Below, one piece after another: positions 27,077 to 35,323 of a stretch of DNA of 64,000 bases. The stretch is from Opitutia bacterium ISCC 52 (GTDB lineage: Bacteria > Verrucomicrobiota > Verrucomicrobiia > Opitutales > UBA2995). Below the pieces are notes generated by a model. The model did not search any database. It saw only the letters and a list, made by a program, of their open reading frames with translations, and had not been told where the DNA came from. The position numbers were made by a program, and so were the translations under genes. The DNA lies in NCBI GenBank assembly GCA_014529675.2, contig CP076040.1:1922001-1986000 (forward strand), in the 5' to 3' direction. Within the stretch, counting starts at the first letter, position 1. Each line of letters starts with the position of its first letter.

Positions 27077-27270
27077 TTGTTTCCCTTTTGTATTGAAGAC
27101 CCAAATGCCTCATCGATAGCAGACTTTCCTTCCAGACGCTTACCGCCTGGAGGCAACATAACCGCGTCGTCAGACATGATGGAGCGCAGCGTCTCAAAGT
27201 CCTCCGACTTAGCAGCCTCCGCATCTCGCTTACGGAGTTCCATTATGGCCTTTATGTGCTGATCGCTCAT
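27077..27270 (-). pseudogene. NTF2-like (SnoaL/DUF4440-type) N-terminal fragment
   Basis: From ATG 27270: MSDQHIKAIMELRKRDAEAA, then SEDFETLRSIMSDDAVMLPP and KRLEGKSAIDEAF. This is the first half of a SnoaL/DUF4440-like protein, a cone-shaped alpha-beta fold of about 130 residues. After IQKGNK it runs into the SMP-30 fragment in a different frame and ends after eleven unrelated residues. The truncated product would lack the beta-sheet that forms the pocket, so I treat it as a remnant. Confidence 0.75.
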
Positions 27271-27305
27271 GTAGGGTTCTGTTTTAATAGAATAGACATG
27301 AATAG

Positions 27306-28127
27306 TCAGCCAATCCGCTGCGGATGCGAGTAGACATTAAACTTTCCGTTGCGGAGAAAGCCAACCAGTGTTTGGCCGCTTTCCAGGGCGAAAGAAATGG
27401 CCAGGGATGACGGGGCAGAAACAGCGGCGACCAGGCCGATGTGAGCTGCGAGAGCTTTCTGCATAATCTCGAATGCCACACGCCCGCTCACCATGAGCAC
27501 ATGCTCGTCGAGTGGCCAGAGGTCGTTGAGAAAAGCGTGGCCGATGACTTTGTCCAAGGCGTTGTGGCGTCCAACGTCTTCACGCTGGAAGAGAAGATTG
27601 CCTTCCAGGTCGAATAGTCCGGCAGAGTGAAGTCCGCCCGTTTGATCGAAAACGGTTTGTGATTCTCTTAGCTTGTCGGGCAATTCGATGAGCGTTTGGC
27701 GATTGAATTGAAAAGAACTATCACTCGGGGGAAATTGATTTTGGATGACGTCGATGGATGCTTTTCCGCACACGCCACAACTCGCTGCAATTGCACCGTG
27801 TCGATTGGATTTAACGCCTTCAGGTATCGCGTCTTGTATCAGGTCGACTCGTAAAGTGTTGTCGGGTGTAGGAGAGGTGGGGCAGCGGCTGAGTTGTTTG
27901 ATATCAGATCGCTTCTTGATTATGCCTTCAGTCACTAGGAATCCAACAGCGAGATCTTCGTCATGCCCCGGCGTACGCATGGTGACTACAAAAGGTTTAT
28001 TTCCAATGCGAATTTCCAACGGCTCTTCGACGGCAATGTGGTCATGTTCAGTCTCAACCGCACCGTCCTTGTTCATGCGAACAATGGTGCTTTGAATGAT
28101 GGGTTCGTTTAAGGGATCTTCCGACAT
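27306..28127 (-). CDS. fdhD: Formate dehydrogenase accessory sulfurtransferase FdhD
   Basis: A 273-residue cytoplasmic protein. FdhD carries sulfur from a cysteine desulfurase to the molybdenum cofactor of formate dehydrogenases and their relatives. The redox motif Cys117-G-V-Cys120 lies in AIAASCGVCGK; the family blocks FVVTMRTPGHDEDLAVGFLV, TGGLHSAGLF, REDVGRHNALDKVIG and VSGRVAFEIMQKAL are all present. ATG 28127 is chosen; a TTG at 28145 is in frame. No formate dehydrogenase or molybdenum cofactor gene is visible in the window, so its partner enzyme must be elsewhere. Confidence 0.93.
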   Translation of the reverse strand: MSEDPLNEPIIQSTIVRMNKDGAVETEHDHIAVEEPLEIRIGNKPFVVTMRTPGHDEDLAVGFLVTEGIIKKRSDIKQLSRCPTSPTPDNTLRVDLIQDAIPEGVKSNRHGAIAASCGVCGKASIDVIQNQFPPSDSSFQFNRQTLIELPDKLRESQTVFDQTGGLHSAGLFDLEGNLLFQREDVGRHNALDKVIGHAFLNDLWPLDEHVLMVSGRVAFEIMQKALAAHIGLVAAVSAPSSLAISFALESGQTLVGFLRNGKFNVYSHPQRIG

Positions 28128-28186
28128 GGCGTTTGTATTGTGCAAGGCTGAGAAATTAATCGGAGCTTACAATGGTATATTGAACG

Positions 28187-28216
28187 GGGCGAAGGGCGAG
28201 AAGCGAGAGGCGAGGG
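28187..28216. repeat. Short GCGAGAG-type purine-rich tandem repeat
   Basis: Between fdhD and the DUF1697 gene, three or four degenerate GCGAG units follow each other (GGCGAGAAGCGAGAGGCGAG). The function is unknown. A GGTAAC/GTTACC dyad at 28246-28279 lies in the same gap. Confidence 0.45.
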
Positions 28217-28294
28217 ACTTGGTTGTTTGAACAAAAGGCACCTAGGGTAACGGAGGAATGTCTAGAGACCTTTGTTACCTTCTGTTAAAGATAT

Positions 28295-28825
28295 TTATTG
28301 TTTACTCAATTCCAACAGGGCGTTCACGGTTTTCCAGTTACGTGTGGTAGCCAATAATTGGAGCTTCTTCTCAAAAAATAAATTGTGGATCTTGGTCCGA
28401 CCATAACCATCGGGGCAGCAAATATAGATGAGATCGTCCTTAAGCGAAAAGCGGCCTGTTTCATTGGCGGGTAGGGTGCCGTTTGAGGCGGTCTCTTCAT
28501 CAGGCGACTCCCAAGGAAAGGTGACATAGCAATGGGCAGTATTGGCTCCATCTTCGAGGAATGGATTGTTCTGGATAAGCGTCTTTAATCGATCAGCCGC
28601 GAGTATTAGAACGGGAACCTCCAGCCCGAATTGCTTTGATATAGCAGACTGGATATCTTTCGCAGAAATAGCCGTTGTTGATTGGTACACCACATTACCG
28701 CTTTGCAAATAGGTCGCAACCGATTCGCAGCCCAAGTTTATAAAAAGATCCTTTAAGTCCGCCATGAAGATCTTGTTTTTACCGCTGACATTGATGCCGC
28801 GGAGCAATGCGATAGATGAAGGCAT
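28295..28825 (-). CDS. DUF1697 family protein
   Basis: A 176-residue cytoplasmic protein of the usual DUF1697 length. Diagnostic segments: SSIALLRGINVSGKNKIFMA, SVATYLQSGNVVYQS and GRTKIHNLFFEKKL, then ATTRNWKTVNALLEL. The family has a two-domain alpha-beta fold and no settled biochemical function. It starts at ATG 28825 and is separated by 58 nt from the AttH-like gene upstream on the same strand, so it may be the last gene of that transcription unit. Confidence 0.88.
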   Translation of the reverse strand: MPSSIALLRGINVSGKNKIFMADLKDLFINLGCESVATYLQSGNVVYQSTTAISAKDIQSAISKQFGLEVPVLILAADRLKTLIQNNPFLEDGANTAHCYVTFPWESPDEETASNGTLPANETGRFSLKDDLIYICCPDGYGRTKIHNLFFEKKLQLLATTRNWKTVNALLELSKQ

Positions 28826-28883
28826 ATACCTAGGGGAGTTTAATCCGAGGATGTGGACAAATAGAAAGCAGTCCCTTGATTAT

Positions 28884-30026
28884 TTACCGCAATTTATTTC
28901 CAAGAGAATCATGATAACCTGCTAATTCAAGGTAGGCTTGTCCCAAGCTTATCCCTTCAGGGTTTTGGACCTCGCAAGCTCCTTCCCAGTAATAGGTTCC
29001 GTTGAGCTCTCCACGGACTTCCTGGTTATCGAGTTTGGGAGTAAGTGTCAGGGAAATCCTTTGACCGCTTTCTGGGTCGATGGTGCTAAGCCTAACCGTG
29101 GTCGGGTAGGTGGCATCCTTCTCTGGACTCTGCCAGGTGCTGACGCGCTCCCATGTGAAGGATTCTGGGCCGGCGTAATGGGTCTCACCGTCCTTACCAA
29201 TCCATATGAAGCGTGAGAAAGGGGATGCAGTGCCATCTTCTTGTCTCAGGATGTAGGCTTTAATTTCGCGACCGTCATTGAGTTGAATCGCCGTCCAGTC
29301 CCAACCCTGTAAGTCTGCACTGAGTTGCTGGCTGGCAATTTCGTGATCCATCCATGCTTCTCCGGTGACTTCCAATTGCTTCCGGTCAAGCGCTAGGGTG
29401 CCGGTTGCTTTGAGCCTGGGAAAAGTGATGTAATAACTCCGGGCGGTTTGAGCCGTGCCTTTGCGTGAAGTTCCATCTTCACCAAAGATTACTTTGGGCT
29501 TTGCTGGGAGTAATTCTAAATCCAATTGTGCCTGGCTTCCAATGTGAAACTGAAGCTGCATTTGCTCCGACGTGGTATCTATCATCTCGAGTGTCCATGG
29601 ACCATGCCGGAGTCCCAAGCCTTCAGTGGATGCTGAAGCGTCCCAGCCATTGCGATCTAAACGTTCATCGAAAAGAAAACGATTTCCTTCTATATCTGTG
29701 AGGGCTACCTGAGATGAAAACAGTTGGTTACTTCCAAAGGCAGCGCTTGCTGAAGGTGCTCGTTTCAGGGGCGCGGCAAAGCGAAAGAATGTGGCTTGGA
29801 AACCAAAGGTTCTTTGATCATTGGATTGCAGGTGTCCCGTGAGATACCACCACTCGATTTTGTAGTCTGGATGACTTCCGTGATCGCGGGGAAACTCGAG
29901 CGTTGTCCCTGGTTGTGGCACGCGAAATCCCTCCGTTGTGAATTCTGGAACCGCTGCCCAGGCATGGCTGCAACAGAAATAGATAAAAGCCATCCAGAGG
30001 TAATTTAAAGAAACGCCTGCCTTCAT
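28884..30026 (-). CDS. AttH/CrtC-type lipocalin-like exported protein
   Basis: A 380-residue protein with a signal peptide (YLWMAFIYFCCSHAWA). Two lipocalin-like halves are indicated by KIEWWYLTGHL and WMDHEIASQQLSADLQGWDW, with DGREIKAYILRQEDGT between; this is the AttH/carotenoid 1,2-hydratase-like family. Its ATG overlaps the stop of the FtsX-type permease by four bases (ATGA), so the two are translationally coupled. An ATPase-permease-AttH order recalls the attEFGH cluster of Agrobacterium. The transporter may move a lipophilic substrate that AttH binds or modifies outside the membrane. That role is inference. Confidence 0.85.
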   Translation of the reverse strand: MKAGVSLNYLWMAFIYFCCSHAWAAVPEFTTEGFRVPQPGTTLEFPRDHGSHPDYKIEWWYLTGHLQSNDQRTFGFQATFFRFAAPLKRAPSASAAFGSNQLFSSQVALTDIEGNRFLFDERLDRNGWDASASTEGLGLRHGPWTLEMIDTTSEQMQLQFHIGSQAQLDLELLPAKPKVIFGEDGTSRKGTAQTARSYYITFPRLKATGTLALDRKQLEVTGEAWMDHEIASQQLSADLQGWDWTAIQLNDGREIKAYILRQEDGTASPFSRFIWIGKDGETHYAGPESFTWERVSTWQSPEKDATYPTTVRLSTIDPESGQRISLTLTPKLDNQEVRGELNGTYYWEGACEVQNPEGISLGQAYLELAGYHDSLGNKLR

Positions 30027-32704
30027 TCTTCCTGCAGGGGTTTGGTGTTTCCGTTAAACCAACCGACGAGCCAGCTGACAGCAAAGCCCAGTAGGAGTAA
30101 TATAATGCCCAAGCCAAGGATGCTGGGCCAAGGAATGGTGTACTGGAGAGTCCAGCCAAAGGATTGACGGTTGATGACATAGACTAATAGCCAGCCGAGT
30201 CCTAAGCTTAGGAGGATCCCACCCATGCTGGCGATCAAGGTCATGCCCAAGCCTTCACAAGCGGTAATGGACGCCCGTTCTTTTCGCCGAACACCCAGTC
30301 CATTGAGCGTCGCCAAGCTTGCTGCGTCTTCCTTAAGGATATTCATTAATGCCAGCGCCAACCCCACGACCGCAACAAACAACCCCAGCAGACGCAAAGC
30401 GTAGGTCACAGCAAAGGTTTCGTTAAAGATGCGAATCGCATTCTTCAGAAGAGATTCTTGCTCTCTTATGGCTAGATGCGGGTATCGTTCGCTTAGTTGT
30501 ATGGCCAGGTAATCTGCATCGCGGTCGGGTTTTAGATATAAACTGAGATTGGAATAATCTCGTGTGCCGTACCAGGCGCGCATGTCTGCTTCGTCGATCA
30601 AGATGCTACCACGGTCGCTACCATAGTCGGCTTTAACGCCTCGAATCCATAGTCGTTTATCTCCTAAGGGAGTTGGGATAGAAATGAGATCCCCGACTTC
30701 GTGTCCAAATCGGTATTGAAAGGCCTCATTGCTGATCACCCAGGAATCAGCTTCAGCGGGTATCTGTTCAATGGGCAGAGGTTCGTTGATCCAAAGGAAG
30801 GACTCATGGCTCCCCATTAATTTGCTTTTAAATCCCACTAAGAAGACAGGGCGGCCTTTGTATTGGATGTTCAAATACCGGGAAGGTGAAACTTCAGCGA
30901 TCTCATCAACCTGTGTGAGTTCATTGACCGTTTCTTCGCTCACATACTGGGTAGAGCTTCCTCCTGTGAAGGCCTTATTGGACACATAGAGATCTGCCTG
31001 GAATCGATTATTCATCCAGCCAAGAACGGTGGCCTCGAAACTTCCGACAAGTATGGTCATACTGGCGGCCATGCCCACGGCTATGAATAATCCCGACACA
31101 GCCAATCGGTGACGATTGCCAGGAGTCCTCAGTTTTCCAAAACCAAGATTTCCTCCGATGGAAAATGCAAATGCCCGTCGCAAGACGCGTCCAACGGGAG
31201 CCATCAATCCCGCAAGTACTAGCGAACCGCCGATCAGCCAAGTAAAAGCCGTAATATAGCCGAACACGGGGAGTGGGCTATTCGCAGTGAATTGGATAGC
31301 GGGAAATTGAGACATTGCAAAACCCATTAACAGGAGACCCCATCCTAAGCGTTGGAAAGGAAATCGACTGCGACTAATTTCCTGACGGCCACTAGCCAGG
31401 ATTTTGGAGGGTTGTATCTGATTGGCCACAGACAAAGGAAACAATCCCGCTATCAAGCTTCCTACAAATCCAAGTAGAAGACCGTAGGCACAGTCGCTCA
31501 TATTCAATTGGGCGCTCGTGGCTGTGCTGTTTAGATAGAGCGCATTGACGGTCCTTGCAATGCCTACAACTACCGATTGAGCTGCAAGCCATCCCAATAG
31601 AATCCCCAGTAAACTCCCAAGGAAGCCAAACACAAACAAGTCGATCAACCAAAGGTTGCGAATCTGAGACGGCAGTACGCCCAGTGCCCTGAGAATGCCC
31701 ATCTCCTTTCTTCTTTGAATAACGGCCGCATCCATTGACTGGGTGATGAGGTAAATACCTACGAGAAGCGAGATGAGGGAAAGAATGGCCAGGTTAAGCC
31801 TGAAAGCGGAGGTCATCATGGCATTTGATTTCTGTTCGCCTTGAGGGGAGGTTACATTCCAGCGACCCGCTGCCATGTTCCTTAATTTAGATTCTATAGA
31901 TTGTATTTGTGTCAATCGAACGGCTTTCTCCGATTCAAGTATTAGCTCAACCCGTGTAACTGCTTCATTATCACGGAGGAGGTCCATGGCTGCTGGTAGA
32001 TCCATGACAGTTAAGCTTGCTGGCATCTCTACGCCCAAACGGTTGGCCGGTAGGATGCCCCGGATGTTCAGGTTTGTTACTCGATCATTTATCAAAACGG
32101 ATATGGAGTCTCCGCTCTCTACGGAAAATTGTTCAGCCAATCCGGAGGAGATAAAAATAGAGCGAGGCTCGCTGATGACTTCGAATAAATCGTAGCCTTT
32201 TTGGATGCTTTCGGTGTTCAGGAGTCGGCCACCATTTCCAGCGTATTGTACGTTGGAGATGCCCACGACATCAATGCCGATAATAGTGATGGGGAACCCT
32301 AAGTCAGTGGCTTTAAGTTGAGTACCTTGAATGCGTGCTTGGATTTCCAATACAGGAGCTATTTCTATGGGATACTCCTGCAGTGCGGATCTAACTTCTG
32401 GTAACCAATTGGTCAAGAAGCGGTCACCTTGAGCATTCAATGTTAGGTCGGAGCTTCCTGTGATGGATTCGGTGAATCCACGAAATCCTTGAATAGCCGC
32501 TCGATTGGCCATGCGGATAGAAAGAAAAGAAGCGACACCCAAGGCTAGAATGGCAACTAGGATAGTAAATTGCACTTTGTGTCTTGCCCAGTGACGAAAG
32601 CTGGTCCTCATCCAAAGTGTAAGAAAAGACCGTACTGATAGTGCTGGATTCACTTCAGGAAGATGGATTTTGGGTCGGCGTGTTCTTTGCGCTGAGCTTC
32701 CCAT
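30023..32704 (-). CDS. FtsX/MacB-type ABC transporter permease (AttF/AttG-like)
   Basis: An 893-residue inner-membrane protein with two FtsX domains: an N-terminal helix (FTILVAILALGVASFLSI), a large periplasmic domain, three helices around residues 300-450, a second periplasmic domain and three final helices, ending LLLLGFAVSWLVGWF. LRALGVLPSQIRNLWL and LNGLGVRRKERASITACEGL are the conserved FtsX loops. In related systems two permeases or one double-length permease work with one ATPase. The start ATG 32704 overlaps the ATPase gene by 50 nt; a Met at 32611 (MRTSFRHW) is an alternative that removes the overlap. It is coupled downstream to the AttH-like gene. Confidence 0.87.
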   Translation of the reverse strand: MGSSAQRTRRPKIHLPEVNPALSVRSFLTLWMRTSFRHWARHKVQFTILVAILALGVASFLSIRMANRAAIQGFRGFTESITGSSDLTLNAQGDRFLTNWLPEVRSALQEYPIEIAPVLEIQARIQGTQLKATDLGFPITIIGIDVVGISNVQYAGNGGRLLNTESIQKGYDLFEVISEPRSIFISSGLAEQFSVESGDSISVLINDRVTNLNIRGILPANRLGVEMPASLTVMDLPAAMDLLRDNEAVTRVELILESEKAVRLTQIQSIESKLRNMAAGRWNVTSPQGEQKSNAMMTSAFRLNLAILSLISLLVGIYLITQSMDAAVIQRRKEMGILRALGVLPSQIRNLWLIDLFVFGFLGSLLGILLGWLAAQSVVVGIARTVNALYLNSTATSAQLNMSDCAYGLLLGFVGSLIAGLFPLSVANQIQPSKILASGRQEISRSRFPFQRLGWGLLLMGFAMSQFPAIQFTANSPLPVFGYITAFTWLIGGSLVLAGLMAPVGRVLRRAFAFSIGGNLGFGKLRTPGNRHRLAVSGLFIAVGMAASMTILVGSFEATVLGWMNNRFQADLYVSNKAFTGGSSTQYVSEETVNELTQVDEIAEVSPSRYLNIQYKGRPVFLVGFKSKLMGSHESFLWINEPLPIEQIPAEADSWVISNEAFQYRFGHEVGDLISIPTPLGDKRLWIRGVKADYGSDRGSILIDEADMRAWYGTRDYSNLSLYLKPDRDADYLAIQLSERYPHLAIREQESLLKNAIRIFNETFAVTYALRLLGLFVAVVGLALALMNILKEDAASLATLNGLGVRRKERASITACEGLGMTLIASMGGILLSLGLGWLLVYVINRQSFGWTLQYTIPWPSILGLGIILLLLGFAVSWLVGWFNGNTKPLQEE

Positions 32705-33338
32705 CCGTCATGTGCAAGTTTCGATGGCAGATCCGCGTTGTCTCGGGTTGATGGGTTACCAGCAGTAAGGCCACTTGGTGCTGTTCGGACAGCCGTTCCA
32801 AGAGATCCAATACTCGGTCTCCATTTTCAGCATCCAGGTTTCCTGTGGGTTCGTCGGCTAACAACAGAGTGGGTTCGACGACCAAGGCGCGTGCTATGGC
32901 AACGCGTTGCATTTCTCCTCCGCTCATTTCCCGTGGGAAGGCATGGGCGCGATTGTAAACGCCGACTTGTTCCAACATCTTCTCTGCTCGCTCCAATTGA
33001 TCTTTTTTGGAAAAGCCATTCAGCTGTAGTGGAAGACAAACGTTTTCCACTGCAGTCATGGATGGGAGCAAATGAAAGAATTGAAAAATTGAACCTATCG
33101 TTTTGCGGCGCAGTAGGGTTTTATCGTCTGAGCTTAGCTGAACGATGTCCTGTCCGTTGAGTTGGATTGAGCCTTCATCCGGGGCATCTAAACCGGAAAT
33201 ACAATTGAGTAATGTGGACTTACCAGATCCGGAAGGCCCCATGAGAGCTACTCGCTCGCCCGCGCCCATAGTGAAGGACACGTCGTCCAATACCTTGCGC
33301 TTACGGTATGCTTTTGAGAGATGGCTAACGGTTAGCAT
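32655..33338 (-). CDS. ABC transporter ATP-binding protein (LolD/MacB class)
   Basis: A 227-residue ATPase. Walker A GPSGSGKST is at residues 34-42, the Q-loop is in SIFQFFHLLPS, the signature is MSGGEMQRVAIARAL, Walker B is LLLADEPTGNLD and the switch His is in LLVTHQPE. The size and the EPTGNLDAENGD block place it in the LolD/MacB/AttE group of exporters that energise FtsX-type permeases. It is the first gene of the operon followed by the permease and the AttH-like protein. The ATG at 33338 is the first in frame. Confidence 0.93.
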   Translation of the reverse strand: MLTVSHLSKAYRKRKVLDDVSFTMGAGERVALMGPSGSGKSTLLNCISGLDAPDEGSIQLNGQDIVQLSSDDKTLLRRKTIGSIFQFFHLLPSMTAVENVCLPLQLNGFSKKDQLERAEKMLEQVGVYNRAHAFPREMSGGEMQRVAIARALVVEPTLLLADEPTGNLDAENGDRVLDLLERLSEQHQVALLLVTHQPETTRICHRNLHMTDGKLSAKNTPTQNPSS

Positions 33339-33436
33339 GCCTTATGACATAAGCTTGAGAATCAGGAAGGCAACTGGCTCTTCTAAAAAAACCTGACTCT
33401 ATCGCGCCACTGCCGATTCAAGGCTTAATCCATGGC

Positions 33437-34921
33437 CTAAGCAAAGGCGCCAGCTATTTTGGACCAGGCCAGCCAGACTCCTGCCACGAGTAAACCCGAA
33501 GCAGAGAGCCATAAAAAGAAATCCCATGCCTTTGAAGGTTTAAGGGCCAGAATAGCGTGTTTATAACGGAAATGGATGGCGGCAAAACCAAGCATGGGTA
33601 GCATGAATGCCTGCATAGTGCCGGCGAGTAGGACGAGCTCTTTGGGTTTTGGGTAGAGCCAGAAGAAGAGGAAGCTGACCAGCGGGAATCCCAGGCACAA
33701 CCACTTGATCCACAGGTAATCTGTTGCTGGATTTCGTTTACGCCAACCGAAGATGACCAGCGCATCGGAAAAGACACGTCCCTTGCTAGCATTGACCACG
33801 AAAAAGGTAGAGTAGAGGACAAAGACCGAGCCAATCAGGAACAGTTCAACGGCCCACTTGCCAAACACCGGTTCGTACATCGCGGCGAGCGTGCGGATCA
33901 TTTCCATGCCTTTAGGGTGCAGGTCCGCTCGATTAAGCACCGCAGCGCCCAGTAGGTAAAAGACGACAGTGGACGACGTATAAACAACAAGCGAAAGGAC
34001 GGCGTCCCAACGGAGGACACGAAGCCAGCCTTTGGCGCGTTCATTCCAGACAGGTGTATCTTCCCGTTTGCCGATCCAGGCTGCATAACCTTTCTCTAGG
34101 CAGAAGTACGGATAGTAGACGAGCTCCCCAGCTCCAACTCCAATGAGCCCGAAGGTGGCGAGGGCGGTTACGACAGGATCGATCCCTGCTTGGGCCGGGG
34201 GCAGCTTGAAGGATAACCCTTGCTTGATGCTCTCCCAGCTCACCGCCCATTCCGGATTCATCTGGAGCATCACCAGATTGACTAGAGTAAACACAGTAAA
34301 CCCAGCGACGAACACCGTTACGATGGTCTCTATGGCTGAGTATCTCCCGAAAAATAGAATGATGGCGGTGAGAACCGAAATCACTAACGCCCAAAAGAAG
34401 ATGTCGATACCAGGATCAGGGAGTGGGGCTGCAATCGCCGCCAGCTGCGTCTCGCTTACTTCTCCACTGGCCAGAGCCAGTTTGGCCATTACTTGTTCCT
34501 CCGCGGCATCGTTGAAGGTGACTCCTTGCTCGGTAATGGGTGCGCTGATACTTAAAGCCTGTCCTACGCCGCCGATGATACCGCCCTGCTGTGCCGTCGT
34601 AGCCACATACATGAGCAGCCAGAACCAGGCGATCCAGTGGACGCCTTTGAAGCGAAAACCCGGTAGGCTATTGATACCTTCCAAAGTCGTGCGACCTGTT
34701 AATATAACATAGCGACCTATCTCAACCTGGACAAATACCTTAATCACGCAGCCGACGATGATTAGCCACATCAACCAGAAGCCCGCTTCTGCTCCCGTCG
34801 CCGTGGTAGCAATCAACTCACCCGATCCGACAATCCCCGCAGCCACGATGAGTCCGGGCCCGAGTTCCTTCAGCGTTCCCAGGAATGTCTTGGGTGGTTC
34901 GCGTATTAGAGATGGGTCCAT
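33437..34921 (-). CDS. Nramp-related metal-ion transporter, atypical ion site
   Basis: A 494-residue inner-membrane protein with about 11-12 helices and Nramp-type layout (ELGPGLIVAAGIV, QQGGIIGGVGQAL). Canonical Nramp transporters bind Mn/Fe through Asp-Pro-Gly-Asn in helix 1 and Met-Pro-His in helix 6. Here helix 1 reads GSGELI (residues 32-37) and helix 6 reads GAGELVYYPYF (263-273), so none of those ligands is kept while the same G-x-G-E-L motif occurs in both helices. The ion is therefore probably different, perhaps Mg or another hard cation or a proton-coupled solute. It is monocistronic, about 400 nt downstream of the PhoD-like gene on the same strand. Confidence 0.82.
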   Translation of the reverse strand: MDPSLIREPPKTFLGTLKELGPGLIVAAGIVGSGELIATTATGAEAGFWLMWLIIVGCVIKVFVQVEIGRYVILTGRTTLEGINSLPGFRFKGVHWIAWFWLLMYVATTAQQGGIIGGVGQALSISAPITEQGVTFNDAAEEQVMAKLALASGEVSETQLAAIAAPLPDPGIDIFFWALVISVLTAIILFFGRYSAIETIVTVFVAGFTVFTLVNLVMLQMNPEWAVSWESIKQGLSFKLPPAQAGIDPVVTALATFGLIGVGAGELVYYPYFCLEKGYAAWIGKREDTPVWNERAKGWLRVLRWDAVLSLVVYTSSTVVFYLLGAAVLNRADLHPKGMEMIRTLAAMYEPVFGKWAVELFLIGSVFVLYSTFFVVNASKGRVFSDALVIFGWRKRNPATDYLWIKWLCLGFPLVSFLFFWLYPKPKELVLLAGTMQAFMLPMLGFAAIHFRYKHAILALKPSKAWDFFLWLSASGLLVAGVWLAWSKIAGAFA

Positions 34922-35229
34922 GGTGGGGAGGTCAGTAGAAAGCAGTGGTCGGTGACTAGTGTTCAGGTGTCGGGATGGAGGGGTAATCGGTGATCAGTGA
35001 CCGGTAATCAGTAATCTGGTCTATTGGAAGAGGAAGGCAAAGAGTAGGAGGAAGAAGGAAGATCTGTCAGTTACGATTCGCCCGCGATCCGATAGGCGGG
35101 GCTGGCCAGCTGTGACCAAGCAAGCATACTTTGAGATACGATACGCCTGCGACTTCCCGGTAGGTTCACGGAGTCAAGATGTTGGATTTGGTGAACGGTG
35201 AGGAAACCAAAGGCGGCATCTTGGCCCGA
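34922..35229. other. Intergenic spacer with GTGATCAGTG-type direct and inverted words
   Basis: No gene is visible. From 34928 to 35012 words such as GGTCAGTAG, GGTCGGTGACTAGTG, GGTGATCAGTGACCGG and GGTAATCAGTAATC follow one another as degenerate repeats. From 35080 a GC-rich hairpin (CGCCCGCGATCCGATAGGCG) follows, and 35168-35229 aligns loosely with 51330-51429 (CACGGAGT, AGATGT, GGCAT, GCCCGAAGG in the same order). Confidence 0.6.
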
Positions 35230-35316
35230 AGGTGTGTGTGATTTTCAGTTTAGTGAGTTTCCTGTGTTCCTGAAGGTACCCAATCCAACTCAAGCTTAAA
35301 TCCATTACACACACCT
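35230..35316. repeat. Paired GGTGTGTG-bounded element, copy 1
   Basis: An 87-bp element with terminal inverted repeats AGGTGTGTGT (35230-35239) and ACACACACCT (35307-35316). Flank and inner words (GCCCGAAGGTGT, CAATCCA, ACACCTGCTGA) recur in the same order in the element at 51430-51520. It directly follows the stop of the minus-strand PhoD-like gene at 35324. It could be a 3' hairpin, a MITE-like element or a structured RNA; no coding capacity is seen. Confidence 0.65.
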
Positions 35317-35323
35317 GCTGAAC

